A DNA stretch of 64,000 nt from QUBU01 sp021462865. Lineage in GTDB: Bacteria; Pseudomonadota; Gammaproteobacteria; Steroidobacterales; GCA-2729495. The stretch is from contig JAJTYX010000023.1 of the NCBI GenBank assembly GCA_021462865.1, positions 134,619 to 198,618 on the forward strand, written 5' to 3'. The number at the start of each line of letters is the position of its first letter. Position 1 is the first letter of the stretch. This document shows positions 63,918-64,000 of the stretch, piece by piece. The notes under the pieces were generated by a model that saw only the letters and a program-made list of their open reading frames with translations, searched no databases and had not been told where the DNA came from. The position numbers and the translations under genes are program-made.

Positions 63918-64000
63918 TTGTATCTTGATTTTGGGCAGGCGGGACATCGAGTCGCTCCTTAGGCTGCGAGCCTGCGAGGTAGATTGATGCCCGCCAGCCC

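Overview
The window is a high-GC bacterial chromosome segment from a gammaproteobacterium. The evidence is the fimV-truA-accD-folC-dedD-cvpA-purF order, a complete EF-P beta-lysylation set (efp, epmA, epmB), a FimX-type pilus regulator, paired parC/parE, and a RibBA whose second domain has lost its zinc ligands. The PEP-CTERM (VPxPA type) proteins suggest an environmental, polysaccharide-producing lineage. I cannot name the genus from sequence alone.

Layout. 0-11.9 kb (minus strand): prmB, aroC, asd, fimV, truA, accD, folC, dedD-like, cvpA and purF. 11.9-15.6 kb: psd and epmA (plus), efp (minus), epmB (plus). 15.7-19.9 kb (plus): a degenerate GGDEF/EAL protein resembling FimX, then a second FimV-like LysM protein. 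19.9-24.1 kb (minus): parC and parE. 24.3-26.8 kb (minus): a DUF3501 protein, a two-CCG-domain iron-sulfur protein and a short rubrerythrin, probably one redox module. 27-35.7 kb: xseB (plus), facing a long minus-strand run glyA, nrdR, ribD, ribE, ribBA, ribH, nusB, thiL, pgpA and a Ser/Thr kinase with a cyclic-nucleotide-binding domain. 35.9-42.6 kb: ettA and a zinc-ribbon protein (plus), then purL and a DUF1820 protein (minus). 42.9-46.8 kb (plus): an orphan T6SS-type FHA protein (TagH-like), then feoA, feoB and a 57-aa Cys-rich membrane protein. 46.9-47.9 kb: a RelE/ParE-type toxin with an RHH antitoxin, then a tRNA-Ser(CGA) whose 3' end is duplicated nearby. 48.4-55.4 kb: mltF, tadA, a PEP-CTERM protein, an EamA transporter, relA and a small membrane protein.

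From about 55.5 kb to the end the window becomes accessory. It holds a decayed ABC ATPase fragment, a DUF4242 gene with a damaged start, a Rieske oxygenase, remnants of IS91-like transposases, three PEP-CTERM genes, and two translationally coupled 2OG-Fe(II) oxygenase genes. It also holds a 5' fragment of a group II intron lying directly behind a transcription terminator, and a REP-like palindrome.

The least familiar items are the tandem oxygenase pair (the first has a duplicated N-terminal module), the DUF3501/iron-sulfur/rubrerythrin cluster, the kinase-cNMP protein at the end of the riboflavin run, and the intron fragment. Residue numbers below count from the start I chose. Motifs were read by eye; no alignment or search was run.
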